NCBI RefSeq assembly: GCF_000725485.1
Contig: NZ_JOAG01000037.1
Span: 62,001 to 126,000, forward strand
Direction: 5' to 3'
DNA from: Nonomuraea candida
GTDB taxonomy: Bacteria; Actinomycetota; Actinomycetes; Streptosporangiales; Streptosporangiaceae
DNA: 64,000 nt
The notes below the pieces were generated by a model. That model saw only the letters and a program-made list of their open reading frames with translations, had not been told where the DNA came from and did not search any database. Shown piece after piece: positions 23,693-33,048 of this stretch. The translations under genes were made by a program, and so were the position numbers. Position 1 is the stretch's first letter; every line of letters begins with the position of its first letter.

Positions 23693-24331
23693 ATGACCAC
23701 TCCGGTGGAGGCCACTCTGGCCTATGCGGAGCAGTTCCATCACGAGGATGAGATCCTGCACGCGGCGCGGCAGCGCGGGCTGGAGATGGGTGCCACGCCC
23801 ATCCTTCCCGGCGGCGGGGCCGCGCTGTGCTTCCTGGCGACCGCCGTCAACGCCAAGTCCGTCGTCGAGATCGGCACGGGCTGCGGCGTGTCGGGGTTGT
23901 GGCTGCTGCGCGGCATGCGCGCGGACGGCACGCTGACGAGCGTCGACGTCGAGCCCGAGCACCAGCGGATGGCCAGGCTGGCCTTCGCGGAGGCCGGCTT
24001 CTCCGGGGGCCGGGTGCGCCTCATCTCGGGCCGCGCGCTCGACGTGCTGCCGCGCCTGTCCGACGGCGGCTACGACATGGTCTTCGCCGACGGCGCCAAG
24101 CAGGAATACGCCGACTACCTGGCCGAGGCCGTCCGCCTGCTGCGCGTGGGCGGCGTCGTGGCCTTCGACAACATGTTGTGGCACCACCGCGTGGCCGACC
24201 CCGCGCAACGCGACTCCGAGACGGTGGCGCTGCGCGAGGTGGGCAAGCTGGTGCAGTCGGACGACCGGCTGCGCTCGGTGCTCATGCCCCTGGGCGACGG
24301 CCTCCTGGCCGCCATCAAGATCGCCGACTGA
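23693..24331 (+). CDS. SAM-dependent O-methyltransferase
   Basis: A 212-residue class I methyltransferase of the catechol/caffeoyl-CoA O-methyltransferase type. The SAM motif is [19 protein letters not shown], followed by [11 protein letters not shown] (ribose-binding acid) and [14 protein letters not shown] (metal/substrate Asp region). The acceptor is unknown. ATG 23693 has a GGAGGAGG site. It is divergent from sigE with about 210 bp between starts, as with M. tuberculosis Rv1220c. Confidence 0.87.
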   Translation: MTTPVEATLAYAEQFHHEDEILHAARQRGLEMGATPILPGGGAALCFLATAVNAKSVVEIGTGCGVSGLWLLRGMRADGTLTSVDVEPEHQRMARLAFAEAGFSGGRVRLISGRALDVLPRLSDGGYDMVFADGAKQEYADYLAEAVRLLRVGGVVAFDNMLWHHRVADPAQRDSETVALREVGKLVQSDDRLRSVLMPLGDGLLAAIKIAD

Positions 24332-24417
24332 CCGCGGCCCGCCACGCCCGACCCGCCCGGACCGCGCCCCGGGGCCACACCCGGTCGGCCCGGCGAGCCG
24401 GGCCGGTCTCGCGGGGC

Positions 24418-25821
24418 TCAGCCCTTGGTGAGCCATTCGAGCAGGACGCGCACGCCGAACCCGGTGGCGCCCTTGGACAGCACGCCCTCGTCCACCGTGC
24501 TGCGCCCGACGCCGGCGACGTCGAGGTGGGCCCACGGCCGGTCGCCCGCGAACTCGCGCAGGAACAGCGCCGCCGTGATCGAGCCCGCCCCGAACCTGGC
24601 GCCCGCCTCGACGTTGGCCAGGTCGGCGATCGACGACTCCAGCGCCGGCTTGTAGTCCTCGATCAGCGGCATCCGCCACAGCCGGTCGCCGGCCGCCTGC
24701 CCGGCCTCTTCGAGCCCCTTGGCCAGCGCGTCGTCGGTGGAGTAGACGGCGCCGACGTTGCGCCCGAGCGCCACGGTGATCGCCCCGGTGAGCGTGGCGA
24801 TGTCCACGACCGCGTCGGGGTCGAGCACGGCGTCGGCGTAGGCCAGCGCGTCGGCCAGCACGAGCCGGCCCTCGGCGTCGGTGTTGAGCACCTCGACCGT
24901 GCGGCCGCCGTAGTGGGTGATCACGTCGCTGGGCCGCTGCGCGGTGCCCGAGGGCATGTTCTCGGCGGCGGCGACCAGCCCGGTGACGCGCACGGGCGCC
25001 TTGAGCGCGGCCAGCGCGCCCAGCACGGCGATGACGACCGCGCCGCCCGCCATGTCGGTCTTCTGGAACTTCATGTTGTCGGTCGGCTTGAGCGACAACC
25101 CGCCCGAGTCGAACGTGATGCCCTTGCCCACCAGCACGACGTGCCGCGCGGCCGGCTCCTCAGGAACGTAGGAGAGCCGGATCAGCCGGGGCGGTCGGGA
25201 CGAGCCCATGCCCACGGCGAGGATGCCGCCGAACCCGTCGGCCCGCAGCCGCTCCTCGTCCCACACCTCGACCGGCACGCCGGCCTCGCCCGCCCGCTCG
25301 GCCAGCCAGGCGGGGTCCTTGACGGAGGAGGGCGTGTTGGCCAGGTCGCGGGCCAGCGCCACGGCCCGCGCGACGATCTCCGCGCGCCGCACCGGCTCCT
25401 CCCCCGCCCCCGCGAACACCAGCGCCCGCACCGGCTTCCGGCCGGCGTCGCCGATCCTGAAGGTGTAGGCCGCCAGCAGCGCCGCCTCGGCGAACACCCT
25501 CACGTCGCCGTCCGGCGCGACCACGGTCAACGTGTCCCTGCCCTTGACCTTCCTGGTCAGCGCGGCGCCCGCGGTGCGCAGGGCGCGCGGAGAGGCGTCG
25601 CCCACGCCGTACAGCAGGACCCGTCCCACGCCGCCCGGCCGGGCCACCGGCACCTCGACGATCTCCCCCGCCTCGCCCTTGGCCTCGTAGTGGGCCAGCA
25701 GGTCGGGCACCGGCAGGTGCAGCTCGACCGCGGGGCGCAGACCGGCGTCGTAGGGCACGGCCAGCAGCTCGGCGTCGTCGGGAACCTCGGCGACCACCGT
25801 CGCAGTGGTCTCAATGGGCAC
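24418..25821 (-). CDS. pepA: Leucyl aminopeptidase (peptidase M17)
   Basis: A 467-residue M17 aminopeptidase. The C-terminal catalytic domain shows GKGITFDSGGLSLKP (metal Lys and Asp), KTDMAGGAVV (Asp) and the signature NTDAEGRLVLADAL (Asp, Glu, Arg). These hold two metal ions that release N-terminal residues from peptides in the cytoplasm. The N-terminal about 150 residues are the diverged regulatory domain. It lies just upstream of the start-less side of DUF3117 on the same strand; no operon partner is evident. Confidence 0.92.
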   Translation of the reverse strand: MPIETTATVVAEVPDDAELLAVPYDAGLRPAVELHLPVPDLLAHYEAKGEAGEIVEVPVARPGGVGRVLLYGVGDASPRALRTAGAALTRKVKGRDTLTVVAPDGDVRVFAEAALLAAYTFRIGDAGRKPVRALVFAGAGEEPVRRAEIVARAVALARDLANTPSSVKDPAWLAERAGEAGVPVEVWDEERLRADGFGGILAVGMGSSRPPRLIRLSYVPEEPAARHVVLVGKGITFDSGGLSLKPTDNMKFQKTDMAGGAVVIAVLGALAALKAPVRVTGLVAAAENMPSGTAQRPSDVITHYGGRTVEVLNTDAEGRLVLADALAYADAVLDPDAVVDIATLTGAITVALGRNVGAVYSTDDALAKGLEEAGQAAGDRLWRMPLIEDYKPALESSIADLANVEAGARFGAGSITAALFLREFAGDRPWAHLDVAGVGRSTVDEGVLSKGATGFGVRVLLEWLTKG

Positions 25822-25899
25822 GGAACCTCTCCTCGAACGTCAGCGACCCTGGCGCCGGACTTACGCCAGGGTCGTGGTCAGGTTGTCTCTCGGGAGCGC

Positions 25900-26067
25900 T
25901 CAGCCGACGACGTTCTTCAACGCCTCGCCGAGCGCCTTTGCCTCGTCGGCGGAGATCTCCACGACGAGCCGGCCGCCACCCTCCAGGGGGACCCGCATGA
26001 CAATGCCGCGCCCTTCCTTGGTGACCTCGAGCGGACCATCGCCGGTCCGCGGCTTCATCGCCGCCAT
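25900..26067 (-). CDS. DUF3117 small protein
   Basis: A 55-residue protein, complete: MAAMKPRTGDGPLEVTKEG... ending EALKNVVG. It matches the actinobacterial DUF3117 family, including M. tuberculosis Rv1211. The central GRGIVMRVPLEGGGRLVVEI suggests a small beta sheet plus a helix (ADEAKALGEALKNV). The function is unknown. ATG 26067 is the family start. It lies between pepA and the divergent paaX-like gene. Confidence 0.85.
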   Translation of the reverse strand: MAAMKPRTGDGPLEVTKEGRGIVMRVPLEGGGRLVVEISADEAKALGEALKNVVG

Positions 26068-26226
26068 GCGTGCATCCCTTCCTGCCTTGGGCTCCCGCGG
26101 CCCGCGATTTCCGACCTCCCGAGGGGGTGGTCGGCGCATTCACGTCTTCTGTGATGTCCTATTCTCCCGCATCGAGAGCGCTCATGGGTAACGATCTCCT
26201 CCCAGAATGCGTTGTCGAGGCGTGCG

Positions 26227-27021
26227 ATGACGTCCAAACTGGACTTCGTGCACGCTCGCGCCGCTCTGTTCGACCTCTACGGAGACCATCTGCGCTCGCG
26301 CGGTGGCCAGGCGTCCGTGGCCGCGCTCGTCCGGTTGATGAAACCCCTGGAAATCGCCGCTCCGGCGGTCCGCACGGCGGTTTCGCGCATGGTCCGGCAG
26401 GGGTGGCTGCGGCCGGTGCGGCTTCCCCAGGGAGCGGGCTACGGGCTGACGCCGAAGTGTGTCAGGCGGCTTGACGAGGCGGCGTTGAGAATTTACCGAG
26501 CCGGGACGCTCACCTGGAACGGCCGCTGGCACCTGATCGTCCTCGATCCCGTCAAGGAGCGGCCGCGCAGGGAGCGGCTGCGCGCCGATCTGACGTTCCT
26601 GGGCTACGCGGCGCTGTCGGAGACCACCTGGATCGGCCCCCGGTCCTCGATCGAGCTGGACAACCTGCTCGAAGGCGAGGGGGTGCGGGCCGACCGGTTC
26701 GACGCGGCGCTGGAGGGCGACCCGCGCGAGCTGGTCACCAGGGCCTGGGATCTGGCCGCCATCGGCGAGGCGTACGAGCACTGGCACGCCGAGGCTGTCA
26801 CGCTGATCAGCACGCTGCCCGAGGGCGCCCCGGTCGACCAGGTGTTCGCCACGCGGAGCCGGCTCGTGCACGGCTGGCGGAACTTCCTGTTCCGCGACCC
26901 CGGCCTGCCGGCCGAGCTGCTGCCCGCCGGCTGGCCGGGCGAGAAGGCCAGGGCCTTCTTCGAGCAGGAGGCCGCCCGGCTGCTGCCCGCCGCCGCCGCG
27001 TTCGTCGACAGGGAGTTCTGA
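26227..27021 (+). CDS. PaaX-family transcriptional regulator
   Basis: A 264-residue protein with an N-terminal winged helix (VAALVRLMKPLEIAAPAVRTAVSRMVRQGWLRP), the PaaX central domain (YGLTPKCVRRLDEAALRIY, WNGRWHLIVLDPVKERPRRERLRADLTFLGY) and the PaaX C-terminal domain (WRNFLFRDPGLPAELLP). PaaX proteins repress phenylacetate catabolism and respond to phenylacetyl-CoA. Here only one CoA enzyme follows, directly abutting its stop. ATG 26227 has GAGG six bases upstream. Confidence 0.88.
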   Translation: MTSKLDFVHARAALFDLYGDHLRSRGGQASVAALVRLMKPLEIAAPAVRTAVSRMVRQGWLRPVRLPQGAGYGLTPKCVRRLDEAALRIYRAGTLTWNGRWHLIVLDPVKERPRRERLRADLTFLGYAALSETTWIGPRSSIELDNLLEGEGVRADRFDAALEGDPRELVTRAWDLAAIGEAYEHWHAEAVTLISTLPEGAPVDQVFATRSRLVHGWRNFLFRDPGLPAELLPAGWPGEKARAFFEQEAARLLPAAAAFVDREF

Positions 27022-27798
27022 ATGATCCGCTACGAGATGGCCGAGGCCGTCGCCACCGTCACGCTCGACCGGCCCGAGGCGATGAACTCGCTGACCGTCG
27101 AGGTCAAGCGGGCCCTGCTCGGCGCGCTGCGCCGGGCGGCCGGCGACCGCGCGGTCAGGGCGGTGCTGCTCACCGGTTCGGGCCGGGCCTTCTGCGCGGG
27201 CCAGGACCTGCGCGAGCACGCCGCGAACCTGGAGGCGGGCCGCGGCCTCGACAACACGGTGCGCGAGCACTACAACCCGATCGTGGAGCTGATCGCCACC
27301 ATGCCCAAGCCGGTGGTGGCCGCGGTCAACGGCGTGGCCGCGGGCGCGGGCGCGTCGCTGGCCTTCGCCTGCGACCTGCGGGTGGCCTCCGAGCGGGCCA
27401 CGTTCGTGCCGGCGTTCGCCGGGATCGGGCTGGCGCCCGACTCGGGCGCGTCGTGGACGCTGCAGCGCCTCATCGGCCGGGGCAGGGCGGCCGAGGTGAT
27501 GCTGCTCGGCGAGCCGATCGACGCGGCCCGCGCGCTGGAGCTGGGCCTGGTCACCCGGGTGGCGCCGGCCGACGACGTGCTGAAGACCGCGCATGAGCTG
27601 GCGGCGCGCCTGGCGAGCGGCCCCACCCTGGCCTACGCCGCCACCAAGCGCGCGCTCGACCACGCCGCGACGCACCCGCTGCCCGACGCGCTGGCCCTGG
27701 AGGCCGATCTCCAGGACGAGTGTGTCGCCACCCGCGACCACCGGGCCGCCACCGGCGCGTTCCTGGCCAAAGAACTTCCGACCTTCATCGGAGAGTAG
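27022..27798 (+). CDS. Enoyl-CoA hydratase/isomerase family protein (PaaG/PaaB-like)
   Basis: A 258-residue crotonase-fold enzyme. The oxyanion-hole segments are GRAFCAGQDLREH (about 55-68) and NGVAAGAGASLAFACDL (about 105-120); the region after AFAGIGLAPDSGASW carries the acidic residue pattern of PaaG-type isomerases, with Asp rather than Glu. It starts immediately after the paaX stop (no spacer) and is surely co-transcribed. A role in phenylacetate or other acyl-CoA breakdown is suggested by the regulator, but no further paa genes are present here. Confidence 0.85.
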   Translation: MIRYEMAEAVATVTLDRPEAMNSLTVEVKRALLGALRRAAGDRAVRAVLLTGSGRAFCAGQDLREHAANLEAGRGLDNTVREHYNPIVELIATMPKPVVAAVNGVAAGAGASLAFACDLRVASERATFVPAFAGIGLAPDSGASWTLQRLIGRGRAAEVMLLGEPIDAARALELGLVTRVAPADDVLKTAHELAARLASGPTLAYAATKRALDHAATHPLPDALALEADLQDECVATRDHRAATGAFLAKELPTFIGE

Positions 27799-27816
27799 CC
27801 GTTCGGTCACGCTGTC

Positions 27817-30111
27817 ATGGGCCAAGCTGGCGGGATGCGTCACGACGAAGCCCCCGCCCCGACCGCTCCGACCGCCCCGGCAGCCCCGCACGACTTCGCG
27901 GCCCTCCGCGCGACGGCCCTGACCCTGCTCACCGGCGGCCCCTTCGACGTCTCCGACCCCGTCTACGACCGGCCGCTGGCCGCGCTGAGCGAACGGGCCG
28001 GCGGCCGGCTGGCCCAGATGGTCCCCGGCCTGATCTGGCCGGACCTGCCGCTCGAAGGCCGGCCGGGGCACGTGACGGGCAGCTACGGCCGGCTGCGCGA
28101 GATCGCCACCGCCTGGGCCACGCCGGGCACCTCCCAGCACGGCGACGACGCCGTGGCGGCCAAGGTGATCGACGCGCTCGACCTGCTGCACGAGCGCCAC
28201 TACCACGAGGGGCTGCCCGAGACCGGCAACTGGTGGTTCTGGGAGATCGGCACGCCCGCCGAGCTGACCCGCCTGTGCGTGCTGCTCGGCGACCGGCTCG
28301 ACGAGGGCAGGCTGGGCGCGTACCTGAGGGCGGTCGACCGGTTCTGCCCCGACGCCGACCGGCGCACCGGCCATCCCGACGCGAGCGAGAGCGGTGCCAA
28401 CCGGGCCGACAAGGCCGCCATCGTGGCCTTCCGGGGCGTGGCGGGGCGCAGCGCCGGCAAGCTGGCGCTGGCCCGCGACGGGCTGTCCGACGTGCGGGAC
28501 GGCGGGCGGCACAGCGTGTTCGCCTACACCGACGAGGGCGACGGCTTCTACCGCGACGGCTCGTTCATCCAGCACGGCGACCTGGCCTACACGGGCTCCT
28601 ACGGGCTGTCCCTGCTCATCGCGGTGGCCGAGACCGTGGCGCTGCTGCGCGGCTCGCCCTGGGAGATCACCGACCCCGGCCGGCAGGTGGTGCTGGACGC
28701 CGTGGAGCGCTCCTTCTCGCCGTTCATCCACGACGGGCTGCTCATGGACACCGTCAGGGGGCGGGCCGCCACCCGGCAGGCGTTCTCCGACAGCGTGGCG
28801 GGGCACGCCGCGATCGGGGCCGTGCTGCTGCTGGCGCAGAGCGCGCCCGAGCCCTGTCGCGGCCGGTTCATGGAGCTGGCCAAGGGCTGGATCGAGCGCG
28901 GCACGGCCCGGCCCTACCTGAGCCACGCGACCGTGGCGGAGACCAGGCGGGCGGTCGCGGTGCTGGACGACAAGGGCGTCGAGGCCGCGCCGGGGCCCGT
29001 CGGGCACTTCGTCTTCCCCTCGATGGACCGGGTGGTGCACCGGCGGCCCGGCTGGTCGGTGGCGATCAGCATGTCGTCGCGGCGGATCGCCGCCTACGAG
29101 GCGATCAACGGGGAGAACCTGCACGGCTGGTACACCGGCGACGGCATGACCTACGTCTACACCGGCGAGCTGGACCACTACGGGCGCGACTTCTGGCCGA
29201 CGGTGGACCCGTACCGGCTGCCGGGGACGACGGTGGACACGCGCCCGCGGGAGAACCTTCACTTCCGCGCCCACCGCCCGGCCAACGCCTGGGCGGGCGG
29301 GGTGGTGCTCGAAGGCCGGTACGGCGTCGCGTCCATGGAGCTGATGGGCGACGGGGTGAGCCTGAGGGCGCGCAAGTCGTGGTTCTGCCTCGACTCGGCC
29401 GTGGTGGCCCTGGGCAGCGGCATCACCAGCTCCGACGGCCGCGCGATCGAGACCGTGATCGACAACCGCGCCACGGACGCCCGCCCGTACGTCGGCGACG
29501 GCTGGGCGCACCTGGCCGGGACCGGCGGGTACGTGTTCGACGGCGCCAGGATGCTCGTGGAGACGCGGACGGGCCGCTGGCGCGACATCAACGCGGGAGA
29601 CGACACCGCGGGCGCGTCCGAGCCCGTCGAGCGCCGCTACGTGACGTTCTGGCTCGACCACGGCGTCGACCCGCTGAACGCCTCCTACGCCTACACGCTG
29701 CTGCCGAACGCCACCCGCGAGCGGACGCGCTCCTTCCGCGGCCGCCGCCCGGTCAGCGTCGTGTCCAACACCCCGGAGGTGCAGGCCGTGCGGACCCGGT
29801 CGCTGTTCGGGGCCGCGTTCTGGGCGCCGGGCGGCGCCGGGCCCGTCACCGCCGACGCGCCGTGCCTGGTGATGCTGCGCGGCGCCGGCGAGCGGCTCGT
29901 CCTGGCGGTGGCCGATCCGAGCAGGACCGTGGACGTCCTGACGCTCACGCTCGGCAGCGCGGCCCGCCGCGTCGTGCGGGCCGACGACACGGTCGAGGTG
30001 CGCACGGGCGACAGGCCGGTCGTCACCGTCCGGCTCGGCGGGTCGCTGGGCCGCTCACACGAGGTCGAGCTCAGCGCGTACGGGCCACGCAGCCCTCGAT
30101 GTGATCGTTGA
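27817..30111 (+). CDS. Polysaccharide lyase family 8 protein without a signal peptide
   Basis: A 764-residue protein with the two-part PL8 architecture: an alpha/alpha toroid (about 30-380) and C-terminal beta-sandwich domains. Typical motifs are NWWFWEIGTP, SGANRADK (catalytic Asn region), DGSFIQH (catalytic His) and YTGSYG (catalytic Tyr), and later HGWYTGDGMTYVY. The family cuts hyaluronate, chondroitin or xanthan by beta-elimination. Members are normally secreted, but this N-terminus (MGQAGGMRHDEAPAPT) has no signal peptide. ATG at 27835 is an alternative start. It overlaps the convergent tag gene by 41 bp. Confidence 0.85.
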   Translation: MGQAGGMRHDEAPAPTAPTAPAAPHDFAALRATALTLLTGGPFDVSDPVYDRPLAALSERAGGRLAQMVPGLIWPDLPLEGRPGHVTGSYGRLREIATAWATPGTSQHGDDAVAAKVIDALDLLHERHYHEGLPETGNWWFWEIGTPAELTRLCVLLGDRLDEGRLGAYLRAVDRFCPDADRRTGHPDASESGANRADKAAIVAFRGVAGRSAGKLALARDGLSDVRDGGRHSVFAYTDEGDGFYRDGSFIQHGDLAYTGSYGLSLLIAVAETVALLRGSPWEITDPGRQVVLDAVERSFSPFIHDGLLMDTVRGRAATRQAFSDSVAGHAAIGAVLLLAQSAPEPCRGRFMELAKGWIERGTARPYLSHATVAETRRAVAVLDDKGVEAAPGPVGHFVFPSMDRVVHRRPGWSVAISMSSRRIAAYEAINGENLHGWYTGDGMTYVYTGELDHYGRDFWPTVDPYRLPGTTVDTRPRENLHFRAHRPANAWAGGVVLEGRYGVASMELMGDGVSLRARKSWFCLDSAVVALGSGITSSDGRAIETVIDNRATDARPYVGDGWAHLAGTGGYVFDGARMLVETRTGRWRDINAGDDTAGASEPVERRYVTFWLDHGVDPLNASYAYTLLPNATRERTRSFRGRRPVSVVSNTPEVQAVRTRSLFGAAFWAPGGAGPVTADAPCLVMLRGAGERLVLAVADPSRTVDVLTLTLGSAARRVVRADDTVEVRTGDRPVVTVRLGGSLGRSHEVELSAYGPRSPRCDR

Positions 30112-30622
30112 CCAGCCCGATCGCCTGCATCAGCGCGTAGGCCGTGGTCGGGCCGACGAACCTGAAGCCGTGTCTCTTCAGCTCCTTGGCCAGCGCCTTG
30201 GAGCCCGGGGTGAGGGCGGGCACGTCGGCCATCGTCCTGGGCACGGGCGCGTCGGGGTCGGCGTGCCGCCACACCAGCTCCGACAGGCCGCCGGGCAGGT
30301 CGAGCGCGGCCCTGGCGTTGTTGACGGCCGCCTCGATCTTGGCCCGGTTGCGCACGATGCCGGCGTCGCCGAGCAGGCGCTCCACGTCCTGCTCGGTGTA
30401 GCCGGCGACCTTGACGATCGAGAAGCCGTCGAAGGCGGCGCGGAAGTTCTCCCGCTTGCGCAGGATCGTCAGCCAGGACAGGCCCGACTGGAACGCCTCC
30501 AGCGACACGCGCTCGAAGACCGCGTCGTCGCCCGTGACCGGCCTGCCCCACTCGTGGTCGTGGTAGGCGAGGTACATCGGGTCGGCGATGCCGGGCCAGT
30601 AGCAGCGGATCGGCTCGGTCAC
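30071..30622 (-). CDS. tag: DNA-3-methyladenine glycosylase I
   Basis: A 183-residue Tag-family glycosylase. It carries RCYWPGIADPMYLAYHDHEWGRP (zinc ligands Cys and His, substrate pocket), RENFRAAFDGFSIVKVAGY and the C-terminal GLVNDHIEGC with the remaining His/Cys zinc ligands. It removes 3-methyladenine from alkylated DNA. GTG 30622 overlaps the stop of the preceding DivIVA-like gene (GTGA). Equivalent of M. tuberculosis Rv1210. Its end overlaps the PL8 gene by 41 bp. Confidence 0.93.
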   Translation of the reverse strand: MTEPIRCYWPGIADPMYLAYHDHEWGRPVTGDDAVFERVSLEAFQSGLSWLTILRKRENFRAAFDGFSIVKVAGYTEQDVERLLGDAGIVRNRAKIEAAVNNARAALDLPGGLSELVWRHADPDAPVPRTMADVPALTPGSKALAKELKRHGFRFVGPTTAYALMQAIGLVNDHIEGCVARTR

Positions 30623-31329
30623 GACCGCTCGTCACCGTCCTTGACGGCCACGGCCGGCGCGGGCCCGTCGCCGTCCGGCCGGTCCTCCCCGTCACCGGCC
30701 GCGTCGGTCGCGGGCCCGTCCGCCGGCTGCGCGTCGGCGACGGGGTCGCCCTCGCCGGCCTTCTCGCCGCTCTCGTCCTCGGCCGTCGCGCCGCCGTTCG
30801 TGGTGGCGTCGCCGGGCCGGGGCACGCGCCACTCCGGGTCCTCCGGTGGGTGCCGCAGCTCCGTGCCGCCGTCCCAGGACACCGTGGCGCCGCTGGCCGA
30901 CACCGGGTCGCCCGAGTCGGGCAGCTCGCGCGGCGCGGCCGGAGCCTCGGGCCGGTGCTCGGTGCGCGGGCCGGCCCCGGGCGAGGCGTAGATCTCCTGC
31001 CGGGCGTGCAGCCGGCTCGACAGCAGCTCGGAGACGCGCTGCTCCAGCACCGCGATCCGGGTGTCGCGGGCGCTGATCGCGCCGGCCGCCCTGCGCAGCG
31101 TCTCGTCGACGCTCTGTGTGTGGTAGCCGACCAGGTTGACCGGCAGTTGCAGCGCCATGAAGTCGACCGCCGTGAGCTGCTGCGCCTCGGGCAGGTCGAG
31201 CGGCGGCACGTCGGGCGGGAACTCGGTCAGCTCACCGCCCCTGCCCAGGGAGACCAGGACCACGCAGGCCAAAATGGCGATGGCGGCGATGGCGAGTATG
31301 ACCAGCACATTGGCATCGTACTCACCCAT
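30619..31329 (-). CDS. Membrane-anchored DivIVA-domain-like protein
   Basis: A 236-residue protein. Residues 6-28 form one membrane helix (VLVILAIAAIAILACVVLVSL). A DivIVA-like segment follows (FMALQLPVNLVGYHTQSVDETLRRAAGAI) with a coiled coil (ARDTRIAVLEQRVSELLSSRL). The last 110 residues are acidic and disordered. By position it corresponds to M. tuberculosis Rv1209. Proteins of this type sense membrane curvature or bind cell-division partners; the role here is inferred. Co-translated with tag. Confidence 0.75.
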   Translation of the reverse strand: MGEYDANVLVILAIAAIAILACVVLVSLGRGGELTEFPPDVPPLDLPEAQQLTAVDFMALQLPVNLVGYHTQSVDETLRRAAGAISARDTRIAVLEQRVSELLSSRLHARQEIYASPGAGPRTEHRPEAPAAPRELPDSGDPVSASGATVSWDGGTELRHPPEDPEWRVPRPGDATTNGGATAEDESGEKAGEGDPVADAQPADGPATDAAGDGEDRPDGDGPAPAVAVKDGDERS

Positions 31330-31400
31330 CGGGGCACGAGGTCCCGCACTTGCCGCGTGCCGCGCGTACGCGACCCCCGGGCACGCGCCCGCCGCGCAGG

Positions 31401-31985
31401 TCAGCCGGTGGCCTCGCCGAGTTCGGCGACGCTCGGCCGGACCGGCTGCGCGCGCGATTCGAGGTGGTCGAACGCCTCGGCCATGGTCGTGGTCCAGGAG
31501 ATCGCGTCGAAGACGTCGGCGCGGGTGAAGCCCTGCTCGTACATGCCGGCGACGAGCTGCTTGAGCGGGTCGTACAGGCCCCAGGGGTCGAGCACCACCA
31601 GGGGGCGGTCGTGGATGCCGAGCACCCGCGCCGACCAGATCTCGAACAGCTCCTCCAGGGTGCCGATGCCGCCGGGCAGCACCAGGAACGCGTCGGAGCG
31701 GGCGTCCATGACGCCCTTGCGCTCGCGCATGCCGGCCGTGACGATCAGCTCGTCGGACTCCTCGTCGGCCACTTCCATGTCCACCAGGACCTGCGGGATC
31801 ACGCCCACCGTGCGGCCGCCGGCGGCGCGCGCCGCCGCGGTGACGGCGCCCATGCACGAGACGGAGCCGCCACCGCTCACCAGCGTGTGGCCGCGCCCGG
31901 CGAGCTCGGTGCCCACGTTCGCGGCCAGCTCGATGTACTTCTGGTCGATGGTGAGGCTGGAGGCGCAGAAGACGCAGATGTTCAC
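31401..31985 (-). CDS. LOG-family nucleoside-5'-phosphate phosphoribohydrolase (TIGR00730)
   Basis: A 194-residue Rossmann-like protein with the LOG motifs: CVFCASSLTID, LVSGGGSVSCMG, MRERKGVMDARSDAFLVLPGGIGTLEELFE (the catalytic PGGxGTxxE with Arg and Glu). LOG enzymes hydrolyse cytokinin riboside 5'-monophosphates and related nucleotides to free bases; M. tuberculosis Rv1205 is the counterpart. GTG 31985. It lies nine bases after another LOG gene, so the two paralogues are co-transcribed. Confidence 0.88.
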   Translation of the reverse strand: MNICVFCASSLTIDQKYIELAANVGTELAGRGHTLVSGGGSVSCMGAVTAAARAAGGRTVGVIPQVLVDMEVADEESDELIVTAGMRERKGVMDARSDAFLVLPGGIGTLEELFEIWSARVLGIHDRPLVVLDPWGLYDPLKQLVAGMYEQGFTRADVFDAISWTTTMAEAFDHLESRAQPVRPSVAELGEATG

Positions 31986-31994
31986 GCCGGCACC

Positions 31995-32789
<795 letters not shown>

Positions 32790-32986
32790 GCGGATCACGC
32801 TAGTCCCTCCCGCGCGTGGCCGGAGGCGGCCCCGCGCACCTGCCCGCCCGGAGGTCACCAGAGTGCCTCTTGCGGGCGAAACCCCTGGTGGCGCGGGCGG
32901 GACGGCCGTCTTAAAAATCTTGAAAGAAGCGTGGAACCGAATTTCGGCTCCCCCGCGTCTAACCGCATGAGGGTGCTGCTCGGGAC

Positions 32987-33034
32987 TGAAAGTGGTCTTC
33001 CCCGCCAAATGGCCGGCGAGGAAGGCCACTTTCA
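32987..33034 (-). terminator. Long hairpin terminator after dapE
   Basis: A 20-bp stem with three mismatches, arms 32987-33006 and 33015-33034 (outer part TGAAAGTGG / CCACTTTCA, inner CTTCC / GGAAG and CGCC / GGCG), closes an 8-nt loop. It lies 14 bp beyond the dapE stop and separates dapDE from the LOG operon. Confidence 0.8.
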
Positions 33035-33048
33035 TGTGGGGCCGCTTT

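Noticed and set aside
23485..23715. N-terminal extension of SigE
   Set aside because: The extra residues lie upstream of the ECF promoter or lack a ribosome site; GTG 23484 (or ATG 23520) fits the family.
26182..29661. A long minus-strand open frame opposite paaX, the hydratase and the lyase
   Set aside because: Composition is that of a shadow frame; the plus-strand genes have family motifs and start/stop coupling.
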